NCBI GenBank assembly: GCA_900763885.1
Contig: CAAFLY010000293.1
Span: forward strand, 1-15,308
Origin: Clostridia bacterium
GTDB lineage: Bacteria > Bacillota > Clostridia > Oscillospirales > CAG-272
DNA: 15,308 nt
Direction of reading: 5' to 3'
A program made the position numbers and the translations under genes. The notes beneath the pieces were generated by a model that saw nothing but the letters and a program-made list of their open reading frames with translations, did no database searches and was not told the origin of the DNA. Positions 7,209 through 13,717 of this stretch are shown here, piece after piece (positions within the stretch are counted from its first letter, which is position 1; each line of letters opens with the position of its first letter).

Positions 7209-8108
7209 TCAGTTCACATACACCGGCGTATCGCACTGCGCGGCGATTTTGTCCCGCACTGCCGCCATTTGCTCCTTGGTCGGCATGGTGGTGACAAATC
7301 GGCTTTCCTTTCCGAGCTTTGCGTCCTTTCCGGTGCCCAGAGCGTGATACGGCTCCAGCTCTACGCGGGTGATGTGGCTGTACCGATCGGCAAGCGCGGC
7401 AATGGCGGAAAAATGCGCGTCTGTATCGTTGCATCCGGGGATGATGGGACAGCGCAGGTGGATCTCCGCGCCCCATTCGTCCGCGCGTAAGAGATTGTCG
7501 AGGATCGGCTGCTGTGGGACGCCTGTCAATCGGCGGTGTTCGTCCTCTCCGGTCGCTTTGTAGTCAAAGAGCAATAGATCGGCATGGCGGATCACGCTTC
7601 GAAAGACCTCCTCGGCGGCAAATCCGGATGTTTCGATGGCGGTGTGGATCCCATAATCGTGCGCGGCGGAGAGCAGTGCGGCGGCAAATTGCGGCTGAAA
7701 GAGCGGTTCGCCCCCGGACAGCGTCATCCCGCCGCCGCTTTTCTCGTAAAACGGCTTGTCAGAGAGAACCTTTTTCAGTACCTCCCCGACCGTCATACGC
7801 GTACCCGACCATGACAACGCGCCGGTGGGACAGGCGTCCACGCATTTTCCGCAGCGGACACAGTTTGTGCGGTCGAAAAGGTGGCCGACCTCCGGCAAGA
7901 GCGTGTGACAGGCGCATACCGCGGTACAGCAGCCGCATCCGATACACTTGATCGGTTCGTATTCGATCTCCGCCGCCGCCTCCAGTCCCTCCGGATTGTG
8001 GCACCATAGACAACGGAGCGGACAACCCTTCAGAAAGACATTTGTGCGGATGCCGGGACCGTCGTGGATCGAGAATTTTTGTATATTGAAAACGAGACCG
8101 GTTTCCAT
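7209..8108 (-). CDS. Glycyl-radical enzyme activating protein (radical SAM, PflA-like)
   Basis: This enzyme uses S-adenosylmethionine and a [4Fe-4S] cluster to place a glycyl radical on a partner such as pyruvate formate-lyase or a related lyase. The 299 residues show the radical SAM motif C-x3-C-x2-C (Cys 29, 33, 36, in GCPLRCLWCHNPEG). An inserted ferredoxin-like domain has ligands at Cys 55, 58, 61, 65 and Cys 83, 86, 89, 93. The SAM-binding SGGEP follows at about 131-135. Preceding IHDGPGIRT is diagnostic of activases. The two extra clusters are typical of activases for non-PFL glycyl radical enzymes. The ATG at 8108 follows AGGTGA (8120-8115). A GTG three codons earlier is possible but overlaps that site. 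No glycyl radical enzyme is visible in the window, so the partner is unknown. Confidence 0.93.
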   Translation of the reverse strand: METGLVFNIQKFSIHDGPGIRTNVFLKGCPLRCLWCHNPEGLEAAAEIEYEPIKCIGCGCCTAVCACHTLLPEVGHLFDRTNCVRCGKCVDACPTGALSWSGTRMTVGEVLKKVLSDKPFYEKSGGGMTLSGGEPLFQPQFAAALLSAAHDYGIHTAIETSGFAAEEVFRSVIRHADLLLFDYKATGEDEHRRLTGVPQQPILDNLLRADEWGAEIHLRCPIIPGCNDTDAHFSAIAALADRYSHITRVELEPYHALGTGKDAKLGKESRFVTTMPTKEQMAAVRDKIAAQCDTPVYVN

Positions 8109-8138
8109 ACTTTTCACCTGCCATACGATTTTTCCTAT

Positions 8139-8167
8139 ATTATAGAGAATACGGCGTGAAAATGCAA
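8139..8167 (-). promoter_or_regulatory. Promoter of the glycyl-radical activase
   Basis: On the minus strand TTGCAT (8167-8162) is followed after 17 bp by TATAAT (8144-8139), about 30 bases before the start codon. Confidence 0.75.
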
Positions 8168-8173
8168 GATGTA

Positions 8174-8210
8174 CGCGGAAAATCGGTGCAGCTTCGTGCT
8201 ATTTTCCGCG
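8174..8210. promoter_or_regulatory. Perfect 10-bp inverted repeat between divergent promoters
   Basis: CGCGGAAAAT (8174-8183) and ATTTTCCGCG (8201-8210) are separated by 17 bases. The repeat sits just behind the activase -35 box and just in front of the acetyltransferase -10 box, a suitable place for a shared operator. It lies upstream of both transcription starts, so it is unlikely to be a transcribed terminator. Confidence 0.5.
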
Positions 8211-8215
8211 ATTTG

Positions 8216-8224
8216 TGCTATACT
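8216..8224 (+). promoter_or_regulatory. Extended -10 promoter of the GNAT gene
   Basis: TATACT (8219-8224) carries an upstream TG at 8216-8217, an extended -10. No good -35 box is present at the right distance, so this is probably weak or activator-dependent. Confidence 0.45.
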
Positions 8225-8257
8225 TTTCAAAAATCCCGGACGATGGAGGACAAAAAG

Positions 8258-8785
8258 ATGGAATTTCGGAAGGCTGGAGCGGCGCATATTGAGCGACTTG
8301 CCGCGTTGTACGCGGATGCGAGGGCGGCGATCGCGGCGTTTTCTATCGATCAGTGGCAGGACGGGTACCCGCGCGTGGCCGATATTGAAAACGACATCCG
8401 GCGGGACGAATTGTGGATCGGCATGACCGGGGAGCGGATCGACTGTGCCGCCGCGCTTCTGTGCGGTAAGCCGGGAGAGACAAGCGTGGACCACACCTAC
8501 GACCGGATCGAGAACGGCGCGTGGCTGACCTGCACCCGGACGGATTACGCGGCGGTCCATCGGGTGGCGTGCGCGTCGTGGGCGAGGGGTACTGGCTGCG
8601 CGTCACAGCTGATGGCATATCTCGCGGAGCTGGCGCGGGAGAATGGAAAATGGAGTCTGCGCGTCGATACGCACGAGGGCAATCTTGCCATGCGGAAAAT
8701 GCTCGCCAAAAACGAATTTGCCTACTGCGGCGTGATCTATCTCGAAAACGGGGACAAACGCGTGGCATACGAGCGGATTTTGTAA
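8258..8785 (+). CDS. GNAT-family N-acetyltransferase
   Basis: A 175-residue GCN5-related acetyltransferase, expected to move an acetyl group from acetyl-CoA to an amine. The substrate is unknown. It belongs to a common Firmicute group recognisable by DQWQDGYP (residues 31-38), a central AAALL strand, then VHRVACASWARGTGCASQLM (100-119), whose R-G-T-G-C-A part is the acetyl-CoA pyrophosphate loop. RVDTHEGNLAMRKMLAKNEF (135-154) and YCGVIYLENGDKRVAYER close the fold. The ATG at 8258 is chosen because GGAGGA (8245-8250) lies seven bases before it. An in-frame ATG at 8243 overlaps that site. The gene is divergent from the activase and ends about 60 bases before the pyrR promoter, so it is probably monocistronic. 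Confidence 0.88.
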   Translation: MEFRKAGAAHIERLAALYADARAAIAAFSIDQWQDGYPRVADIENDIRRDELWIGMTGERIDCAAALLCGKPGETSVDHTYDRIENGAWLTCTRTDYAAVHRVACASWARGTGCASQLMAYLAELARENGKWSLRVDTHEGNLAMRKMLAKNEFAYCGVIYLENGDKRVAYERIL

Positions 8786-8846
8786 ATGGTCCCGACGCCG
8801 TACAAATTCTGCTGCGGAAGGGGAGAAAGTTTGTCGGAAATGTATA

Positions 8847-8876
8847 TTTACAAAATACGGCACCTTCTGCTATAAT
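8847..8876 (+). promoter_or_regulatory. Promoter of the pyrR-uraA operon
   Basis: TTTACA (8847-8852) and a perfect TATAAT (8871-8876) are 18 bp apart. Transcription starting near 8883 would put the PyrR-binding hairpin at the very 5' end of the RNA. Confidence 0.75.
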
Positions 8877-8886
8877 ATACCCAGAG

Positions 8887-8915
8887 CTTTTAAGTGGTAC
8901 AGAGATGCCAGAAAG
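8887..8915 (+). promoter_or_regulatory. PyrR-binding hairpin (anti-antiterminator) in the pyrR leader
   Basis: The RNA folds into a lower stem CUUU/AAAG (8887-8890 with 8912-8915), a bulge on the 5' side, an upper stem UGGUA/UGCCA (8895-8899 with 8906-8910) and the hexaloop CAGAGA (8900-8905). This is the form of PyrR-binding loops known from Bacillus pyr leaders, whose loop is CAGAGA or close. UMP-bound PyrR would stabilise it. The AAAG strand is also needed for the proposed antiterminator. Confidence 0.75.
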
Positions 8916-9025
8916 ATTTGGAAAATCAGGGTCATTGCGCGCGTCTGTGTGACAACAGTGGCGGCAGCAATGGAGTGGACGGAACAGGACAGTGTGCCTG
9001 CGAAGTCGGTTGTTTTGAAAATCTT
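8913..9025 (+). promoter_or_regulatory. Candidate antiterminator pairing in the pyrR leader
   Basis: AAGATTT (8913-8919) is exactly complementary to AAATCTT (9019-9025), the 5' arm of the downstream terminator, and it overlaps the PyrR hairpin. The three structures are therefore mutually exclusive in the order expected for PyrR attenuation. Only the 7-bp core was checked by eye, and a longer antiterminator may exist. Confidence 0.5.
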
Positions 9026-9050
9026 GTCGTGGCAGACAGGATTTTTTTCT
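9018..9050 (+). terminator. Intrinsic attenuator terminator upstream of pyrR
   Basis: AAAATCTTGTC (9018-9028) pairs with GACAGGATTTT (9035-9045) as an 11-bp stem with one G-U pair and a 6-nt loop. Seven T residues run from 9042 to 9048. It lies inside the leader, 180 bases before the pyrR start, so it acts as a conditional terminator and not as the end of the GNAT transcript alone. Confidence 0.8.
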
Positions 9051-9131
9051 TTGCATGGACGTTCTTTCATGGTACCGTGTGGCAGCGGTGCGTCAAAGAC
9101 AAAACGGACGCGAAGAAAACGTGGGGCACCG

Positions 9132-9169
9132 GGACGAAAAAGCGGTCGTGGCAGAGCACTTTTTCGTCC
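9132..9169 (+). other. Second perfect hairpin in the pyrR leader, function unknown
   Basis: GGACGAAAAAG (9132-9142) and CTTTTTCGTCC (9159-9169) form an 11-bp perfect inverted repeat with a 16-nt loop. No T-tail follows, so it is not a classical terminator. Its loop contains GTCGTGGCAGA, the same 11-mer that spans the loop of the attenuator terminator. Confidence 0.6.
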
Positions 9170-9229
9170 AGACAAGCCTTATCTCAGGTCGGGATCCGAA
9201 GAGAAAAAGGACAGGGAGGAGAACAACGG

Positions 9230-9772
9230 ATGCTACAGAAGAAGTCGGAGATCATGGACGAAGCCGCCATTCGCCGTTCGCTTGCCAGAATCACACATGA
9301 GATCATCGAGAGAGATCGCGGCTGTGCGGAATTGTGCCTTGTCGGGATCCGTCGGCGCGGAATTCCGCTTGCCTATATGCTTGCCGAAAATCTCCAGAAA
9401 TTCGAGGGCACGAAGGTGCCGGTCGGAGAACTGGACATCACCTTATATAGAGACGACCTTCGGGAACTCCATCCCGTGGCGGAAACGACCGGAAGCCGGA
9501 TCCCCGTGAACATCACCGGGAAAAAAGTGGTCCTCGTGGACGACGTGATCTACACCGGCAGGACCGCGCGCGCCGCCATCGAAGCCGTATTCGCACACGG
9601 CAGACCGGCGTGTATCCAGCTTGCCGTGCTGGTTGACCGCGGACACCGGGAACTGCCGATCCGTCCCGATTACGTGGGAAAGAACATTCCGACATCGCAT
9701 AATGAGGTCGTATCGGTATCCGTGAAAGAGTACGATGGCAGATACGCCGTGGAGCTCTATGAACGGAAGTAA
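9230..9772 (+). CDS. pyrR: Bifunctional pyr operon regulator / uracil phosphoribosyltransferase PyrR
   Basis: PyrR binds pyrimidine-operon leader RNA when UMP is high and causes termination. It also converts uracil and PRPP to UMP. The 180 residues match the usual length. The PRPP-binding motif VVLVDDVIYTGRT lies at 100-112, GIRRRGIPLA near 39-48, ELDITLYRDDL at 67-77 and the conserved VDRGHRELPIRPDYVGKN at 135-152. The ATG at 9230 follows a strong GGGAGGAG (9214-9221). The frame stays open upstream into the leader, but that part has no family similarity. The gene is followed by a uracil permease, the order of the classical pyrR-pyrP operon start. No pyrimidine biosynthetic genes are visible nearby, so this unit looks dedicated to uracil salvage. 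Confidence 0.96.
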   Translation: MLQKKSEIMDEAAIRRSLARITHEIIERDRGCAELCLVGIRRRGIPLAYMLAENLQKFEGTKVPVGELDITLYRDDLRELHPVAETTGSRIPVNITGKKVVLVDDVIYTGRTARAAIEAVFAHGRPACIQLAVLVDRGHRELPIRPDYVGKNIPTSHNEVVSVSVKEYDGRYAVELYERK

Positions 9773-9776
9773 CCTT

Positions 9777-9866
9777 AGGAAGTCTCTGATTTCATGTTGT
9801 TTTTGCAATAGAAGCCCCTATATTTCAGCCTTTTATCGCAAAAATCCGAATGATTCAGAGGTTCCT
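9777..9866 (+). repeat. 90-bp palindromic repeat, copy 1
   Basis: The ends are AGGAAGTCTCTGATTTC and GATTCAGAGGTTCCT, imperfect terminal inverted repeats. Inside, TTTTTGCAATA and TATCGCAAAAA form a second inverted pair, so the unit can fold into one long hairpin. CCTTAGGA flanks it on both sides (9773-9780 and 9864-9871). Confidence 0.85.
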
Positions 9867-9867
9867 T

Positions 9868-9957
9868 AGGAGACGCTGATTTCATGTTGTTTTTACGCTG
9901 AAAAACCATATATCCGGGCTTTTCAACACAAAAACGCGAAGCATTCAGCGCGTCATT
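9868..9957 (+). repeat. 90-bp palindromic repeat, copy 2 (tandem, diverged)
   Basis: This copy follows the first directly. It shares CTGATTTCATGTTGTTTTT with it, but its ends are GACGCTGA and TCAGCGCGTC. Both ends differ from copy 1 in a way that largely preserves pairing, which suggests selection on the fold or a distinct subfamily. Confidence 0.75.
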
Positions 9958-10004
9958 ACCAAGGCGCAACATTCCATTACATAAAAATTCCGGAGGAAAA
10001 GCAA

Positions 10005-11372
10005 ATGAAACTCATCTACGGCGTAAAAGACAAACCTAAGTTTGGACAAGTGCTTGCGTTCTCCCTGCAGCAGCTGCTCGCGATTTTGGCCGCAACCATC
10101 GCGGTGCCGGCTATCGTAGGCAACGGCATGTCCGCGTCTGCCGCTTTGTTTGGTGCGGGTGTCGGCACGATCGTGTATCTGCTGTTCACGAAGTTCCAGA
10201 GCCCGGTATTCCTCGGCTCCTCGTTCGCATTCATCGGTTCCATGTTCGCGGCGTTCGGCGGCGCGGCATCCGTACAGGTCGGCTATCTCGGACTGATCAT
10301 CGGCGCCCTGTTCGCGGCTCTCGTGTATGTCGTGATCGCCATCGTCGTCAAGGTCGCGGGCGTTGCCTGGATCGACAGGCTCATGCCGGCTGTCGTTATC
10401 GGGCCTACCGTATCGATCATCGGTCTGTCTCTCGCCGCCAATGCCGTAAAGGACGCGGTCGGATGCAGCATGGGTGCCATCGAATACGACACCGCCAACT
10501 CCACCTACGTCATGAACGCACACGGTCTGCTCTGCCTCCTCTGCGCCCTGGTTACCCTCGCGGTTGTTATGATCTGCTCCGTATACGGTAAGAAAATGAC
10601 GAGAATGATCCCGTTCATCATCGGTATCGCATCCGGATATGTCCTCGCGACCATCTTCACCGTTATCGGCAACGCAGCCGGCATCGACGCGATGAAGATC
10701 GTAGACTTCTCCAAGTTCGCAAATATGCAGTGGGTTCCCGATTTCACCTTCGTGGAAGCATTCAAGGGCTTTAGCGGCATCACGCCCGCTTACCTCGGCA
10801 CCATCGCGGTCGCGTATATTCCGGTAGCCTTCGTCGTATTCGCGGAGCACATCGCGGACCACAAGAACCTTTCCTCCATCATTGAGCAGGATCTTCTGAA
10901 GAATCCCGGTCTCTCCCGCACCCTCCTTGGCGACGGTGTAGGCTCCGCAGTCGGCGCGTTCTTCGGCGGCTGTCCGAACACGACCTATGGCGAATCCGTC
11001 GGCTGTGTGGCAATCTCCGGCAACGCGTCCATCGTGACCATCTTCACCACTGCCGTCCTCGCCATCCTCGCTTCCTTTGTGGCGCCGTTTGTTACCTTCC
11101 TCGCAACCATCCCATCCTGCGTCATGGGCGGCGTGTGCATCTCCCTGTACGGCTTCATCGCGGTATCCGGTCTGAAAATGATCCAGACGGTCGATCTCGG
11201 CGACAACCGCAACCTCTTTGTGGTGTCCGTGATCCTCATCACCGGTATCGGCAACATGTGCCTTACCTTCGGTCAGATCAAGCTCACCTCCATCGCCTGC
11301 GCCCTGATCCTTGGCATCCTCACGAACGTACTGCTCTCGAAAAAGCAGAGCAGGACGGAAGAGAACAAATAA
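10005..11372 (+). CDS. uraA: Uracil permease (UraA/PyrP, NCS2 family)
   Basis: This inner-membrane proton symporter imports uracil, which PyrR or another phosphoribosyltransferase turns into UMP. Its 455 residues begin MKLIYGVKDKPKFGQVLAFS, typical of Firmicute uracil permeases. They include FLGSSFAFIGSM, the functional Glu in VVFAEHIADHKNL, and LLGDGVGSAVGAFFGGCPNT followed by TYGESVG, holding the second conserved Glu of the UraA substrate site. About 12-14 hydrophobic segments are present. GGAGG at 9992-9996 lies eight bases before the ATG. No separate promoter was seen after pyrR, so it is probably transcribed through the two repeats from the attenuated pyrR promoter. Codons are mostly C-ending, as in the purine permease gene. 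Confidence 0.95.
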   Translation: MKLIYGVKDKPKFGQVLAFSLQQLLAILAATIAVPAIVGNGMSASAALFGAGVGTIVYLLFTKFQSPVFLGSSFAFIGSMFAAFGGAASVQVGYLGLIIGALFAALVYVVIAIVVKVAGVAWIDRLMPAVVIGPTVSIIGLSLAANAVKDAVGCSMGAIEYDTANSTYVMNAHGLLCLLCALVTLAVVMICSVYGKKMTRMIPFIIGIASGYVLATIFTVIGNAAGIDAMKIVDFSKFANMQWVPDFTFVEAFKGFSGITPAYLGTIAVAYIPVAFVVFAEHIADHKNLSSIIEQDLLKNPGLSRTLLGDGVGSAVGAFFGGCPNTTYGESVGCVAISGNASIVTIFTTAVLAILASFVAPFVTFLATIPSCVMGGVCISLYGFIAVSGLKMIQTVDLGDNRNLFVVSVILITGIGNMCLTFGQIKLTSIACALILGILTNVLLSKKQSRTEENK

Positions 11373-11390
11373 TTATTCCGGTAACGAATA

Positions 11391-11480
11391 AGGAAACCTC
11401 TGATTTCATGTTATTTTTGCAATAAAATTCCTTATATTTTAGCCTTTTATCGCAAAAATCCGATTGATTCAGAGGTTCCT
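11391..11480 (+). repeat. 90-bp palindromic repeat, copy 3
   Basis: This is the closest relative of copy 1 and has exactly the same length. The ends AGGAAACCTCTGA and TCAGAGGTTCCT are inverted repeats, and TTTTTGCAATAAAA pairs with TTTTATCGCAAAAA inside. It starts 18 bases after the uraA stop. Confidence 0.85.
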
Positions 11481-11490
11481 AAACCAAACG

Positions 11491-11538
11491 AAGGCTCTCC
11501 ACGGGTGCTGCCAATGCGGCGGTGCCGGGAGAGCTTTT
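11491..11538 (+). terminator. Intrinsic terminator of the pyrR-uraA operon
   Basis: GCTCTCC (11494-11500) pairs with GGAGAGC (11528-11534). The stem can be extended inward by GGTGCTGCC/GGCGGTGCC with wobble pairs and outward by AA/TT, and TTTT follows at 11535-11538. Confidence 0.75.
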
Positions 11539-11540
11539 GC

Positions 11541-11610
11541 GTCTCAGAAAACGCTGATTTCAGGTTGTTTTTGCGCGGGAAAGGGCAGAAATCCAGGGGG
11601 GGCTTTAGAA
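11541..11610 (+). repeat. Truncated copy of the palindromic repeat
   Basis: ACGCTGATTTCAGGTTGTTTT (about 11551-11571) matches the left half of copy 2 closely. Similarity fades after about 11600, so the right inverted end appears to be lost. Confidence 0.55.
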
Positions 11611-11621
11611 GCCAAAAGATA

Positions 11622-11665
11622 GGCGCGCCCGTATGGGATCCATTATTCCGCACGGACGCGCTTTT
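11622..11665. terminator. Bidirectional terminator between convergent uraA and FAD oxidoreductase genes
   Basis: GCGCGCCCGT (11623-11632) and ACGGACGCGC (11652-11661) pair over 10 bases with one G-U pair and a 19-nt loop. The plus side is followed by TTTTAT and the minus side by CTATCTTTT, so it can serve both directions. Confidence 0.7.
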
Positions 11666-11674
11666 ATGCTTCTG

Positions 11675-13627
11675 TCACTCCCACCTGCCGAACGCGCGAT
11701 AAACCTCCTCGAACCATGGCTCTTCACGCGGGATCGGCCGCACCGGATCAAATTCGCTCATACAGGACGGCAGCACATCCGGTCGGATCGTCACCGAGGT
11801 CGTCTCCACCGTATCGAAATGCGCGGTATCGATCGTTTCGTCGCCGTCGATGAGATACGATCCGCGCGAATGACCGCCATCCGAGATATACGAAAGCATC
11901 GCGGACAAAACGGCATACCGCGTGACCAGCGTATCGTAATGGATCGCAAGCGTCCGGAGCGCGAACACATTGGCAGCGGTATAAATATGGAAGAAATCGC
12001 GGATTGCCGCGGCGGTTTTGTCGCGCAGAGACCGGATTTTGGCTGTATCCCGCAAAAACGCGGCGCAGCGATCCGTTTCCTCGCCCCATTTCGCCATTTC
12101 CGCACGCACTTCCGCTTCAACCATTCCATCCGGCGCGAGCAGATCGGCAAATCGACGGGACAACGGCAAATCAATGGGCAGATCATCCGTCGGCAGCTCC
12201 CGATACGCGTAGGCGGCCCGTTCCACGGCGCGACGGGAGCTGACCTGCGTATTGTTGAGCGCACTGCCGCCCGGTCGCCGGATCCCGAATACACCGGATA
12301 CCTCACCGCACGGGAAGAAACGGCGGAGTGTCGGACTTTCGTACCAGATGTCACACTCCAGCCCGCCGTTCATATGCTGTGCGCATACCCCGATCTCCAG
12401 CGCCTCCATTTCCAGATCGATGCCGTGGTCGAGATAGAGCCGATACGCCTTTTCGTTCATGGCGCGCAGGCGCAGAATCGGTGTATCCGCAAGGGCGCCG
12501 CTGTTTTGGAGATACGTGTACGCTTCCGCCCCGATGTCCTCCGCGCGCATCTCGATTCCGTCCGGATTCACGCGAAAATCCATCCAAACCCGACGGCCAC
12601 GGCTTGTTTCCTGAAAGACCGCCATATCCACCAGTGCGGAGCGTGTGGGAGAGGTCAGCTTTTCCGGGGAGAACGGCCACTCATATCCCTTGCGGAACAC
12701 CGCCTGTGCCGCTTTTTCCCGGCTCCCGAACGTTTCCGGCAGAAATTCCCGTGCATCCTCCCCGTTTGCGTCTGTGGAGATGTATCGTGGGATCACCTGC
12801 TGATAGGAGCCGGACACATTCCACCGGAACTTGAGCGATGCCGTGCCGTATTGGAATTCCGTCAGATTTGTGCCGCGCGCTCCGGCTGACAGCGGGATAC
12901 CGGACGATCCGGTCTGGCTTTCGGGATAGACGCTTTTGTGATAGAGCGCGCTCGGACCGCCTGTCGCCCAGAGGATCGCCGGGGAGAGAAAGACGCACAG
13001 TCCCGCCGGATTCTCCGCGGTGACACGACACGGTGCGATGCAGACGATCCCGTATGCCTCCCGTTTTCCTTCCCATTCCCGGGTCAGAAGTTCGATGGCG
13101 CGGTATCCGTCCCACACACGCACACCGGATGCTCTCGCCGCGGATTCCAGCTTTTCCGTCATCACGCGGGAGGTCAGCGGTCCGAGAGAGGTGGCGCGGC
13201 ATTTTTCGTCGTGATCGGTCCGGTATCCGGTGTATTCGCCATAGCGGTCATGTGGAAACGGAACGCCGAGGGATACCAGCCGGAAAAACGCCGCCAGAGA
13301 TCCGCACGCTTCTGTCAGGCAGAGATCCCCATGCATCGCGCCGCAGGAAAAATAGTCCTCCGCCATCTCCAGCGCACTGTCCGAACGAAGCGCGGCTGTG
13401 GACTGCTTATAATACGTCTGTTTGTCCGATCCCGTGTTGCGCGACGTTCCCATACATACCCCCTCCGTCACGAGATACACCGGATCCAGTCCTGCCATGA
13501 CCGCGAGATGCGCTCCGTTCCACGCTGCCGCCCCACTGCCGACACACAAAAATCCGCATCTTTCCACCGGGATCGCGCCCGACGGCGGTAGGGTATCCTG
13601 CCTTGCGGCATCCTGTAGTTTCTCCAT
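11675..13627 (-). CDS. FAD-dependent oxidoreductase, fumarate reductase/succinate dehydrogenase flavoprotein-like
   Basis: A 650-residue flavoprotein, probably cytoplasmic: no signal peptide is seen from the chosen start. A Rossmann FAD-binding motif GSGAAAWNGA lies at 30-39, followed by GTSRNTGSDKQTYYK, a family feature near the flavin. The C-terminal half has GGLECDIWYES, FFPCGEVSGVFGIRRPGG and SALNNTQVSSRRAVE, the flavin-capping and active-site-Arg region of the fumarate reductase fold. No FMN-binding or heme domain and no iron-sulfur or membrane partner gene is visible, so it is not a respiratory succinate dehydrogenase. The substrate is unknown. The ATG at 13627 starts just before the conserved region. 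Its nearest ribosome-binding site, AAAGGA, is 12 bases upstream. A longer open frame to 13969 crosses the promoter and is not translated. The gene is divergent from the MMPL gene. Confidence 0.82.
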   Translation of the reverse strand: MEKLQDAARQDTLPPSGAIPVERCGFLCVGSGAAAWNGAHLAVMAGLDPVYLVTEGVCMGTSRNTGSDKQTYYKQSTAALRSDSALEMAEDYFSCGAMHGDLCLTEACGSLAAFFRLVSLGVPFPHDRYGEYTGYRTDHDEKCRATSLGPLTSRVMTEKLESAARASGVRVWDGYRAIELLTREWEGKREAYGIVCIAPCRVTAENPAGLCVFLSPAILWATGGPSALYHKSVYPESQTGSSGIPLSAGARGTNLTEFQYGTASLKFRWNVSGSYQQVIPRYISTDANGEDAREFLPETFGSREKAAQAVFRKGYEWPFSPEKLTSPTRSALVDMAVFQETSRGRRVWMDFRVNPDGIEMRAEDIGAEAYTYLQNSGALADTPILRLRAMNEKAYRLYLDHGIDLEMEALEIGVCAQHMNGGLECDIWYESPTLRRFFPCGEVSGVFGIRRPGGSALNNTQVSSRRAVERAAYAYRELPTDDLPIDLPLSRRFADLLAPDGMVEAEVRAEMAKWGEETDRCAAFLRDTAKIRSLRDKTAAAIRDFFHIYTAANVFALRTLAIHYDTLVTRYAVLSAMLSYISDGGHSRGSYLIDGDETIDTAHFDTVETTSVTIRPDVLPSCMSEFDPVRPIPREEPWFEEVYRAFGRWE

Positions 13628-13717
13628 TGTTATGACCAGTCCTTTCGCATCTTCTGTTCCTTGGCATATATGTTGTACAATTGTTGAAAAAAACGACACG
13701 GAGACCGATATTGCATC

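Noticed and set aside
8894..9229. In-frame N-terminal extension of PyrR
   Set aside because: The frame stays open by chance through the attenuator leader. PyrR proteins start at the position matching 9230, where a strong ribosome-binding site lies.
9773..9960. CRISPR array
   Set aside because: The units are long, imperfect, self-palindromic and adjacent without unique spacers, and no cas genes are nearby.
9775..9972. A 65-codon minus-strand frame repeating a KNNMKS motif
   Set aside because: It consists only of the two palindromic repeat copies translated. The repetition reflects the DNA repeat, with no start signal of its own.
11633..12889. A 418-codon plus-strand open frame opposite the FAD oxidoreductase
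   Set aside because: It is antisense to a gene with intact FAD-binding and capping motifs and runs through the bidirectional terminator. No coherent domain is seen.
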